From an uncultured Lachnospiraceae bacterium (lineage in GTDB: Bacteria; Bacillota; Clostridia; Lachnospirales; Lachnospiraceae): a DNA stretch of 12,923 nt. The first letter of the stretch is position 1, and each line of letters opens with the position of its first letter. The DNA lies in contig CABUBX010000049.1 in assembly GCA_902489925.1 (NCBI GenBank), positions 1 to 12,923 of the forward strand. The letters run 5' to 3'. Shown one piece after another: positions 12,853 through 12,923 of this stretch. A program made the translations under genes and the position numbers. The notes below the pieces were generated by a model. The model saw only the letters and a list, made by a program, of their open reading frames with translations, was not told the DNA's origin and ran no database searches.

Positions 12853-12923
12853 TAATAAAATAAAAATAGATAGCAATAAATAATTGTAAAAAACAGAATA
12901 GAAATTAATTTCTAATAAATATT
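12853..12923. other. AT-rich gene-free end with a 16-bp palindrome
   Basis: This stretch is almost entirely A and T with no open frame of note. TAGAAATTAATTTCTA at 12899-12914 is a perfect palindrome. It could belong to a control region or attachment region continuing beyond the window, but AT-rich palindromes arise easily by chance, so support is weak. Confidence 0.25.

Noticed and set aside
12756..12912. Minus-strand open stretch at the right end, possibly the end of an integrase
   Set aside because: About 50 codons without a good start, running through a hairpin and palindromes and very AT-rich. No integrase motif (such as the catalytic Arg/His/Tyr box) can be seen.

Overview
The window is the head-to-tail joining and tail-morphogenesis region of a temperate siphovirus or prophage from a low-to-moderate GC Gram-positive host. 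A Clostridia/Lachnospiraceae-type host is likely, judging from the family composition, the strong AGGAGG-type ribosome binding sites, ATG/GTG starts and AT-rich spacers. The exact host cannot be fixed from the sequence. All genes lie on the + strand and most overlap or abut, as in a phage late operon.

Layout. (1) 1-2221: six consecutive genes for small fibre or decoration proteins, the first truncated by the window edge. They are built by mixing a shared N-terminal segment (a 'FLDxxGLxxF..K' motif, often followed by 'GKxLSxNDyT'), variable middle domains, and a shared acidic C-terminal tag (I-S/T-N-E-E-I-D-x-L-F type). One of them (83-250, 55 aa) is essentially segment plus tag. (2) 2233-4023: head closure, HK97 gp10-like neck protein, tail terminator and phi13-type major tail protein, followed by a strong hairpin. 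(3) 4119-4693: tail assembly chaperone gpG and its gpGT fusion, made by a -1 frameshift on A_AAA_AAC directly before the gpG stop, with a GC-rich hairpin 6 nt downstream. (4) 4708-8640: a 1310-aa tape measure protein whose C-terminal third contains tandem 42-residue repeats. (5) 8633-11723: distal tail protein, Gp37-like baseplate protein and a 392-aa baseplate/fibre protein. (6) 11746-11955: a 69-aa stand-alone peptidoglycan-binding protein, followed by a terminator that closes the late operon. (7) 12023-12730: a Bro-N/KilAC antirepressor, then a hairpin and a 193-nt gene-free AT-rich end with two palindromes that may be operators.

Working together: the structural genes run in virion assembly order, from capsid-side fibres through neck, tail tube, chaperones and tape measure to tail tip and receptor-binding apparatus. 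The antirepressor belongs to lysogeny control and sits outside the late transcript. No holin, catalytic endolysin, integrase, tRNA, CRISPR array or insertion sequence was found. The least described feature is the segment-and-tag gene cluster at the left end. The best-supported non-standard feature is the frameshift-encoded gpGT.
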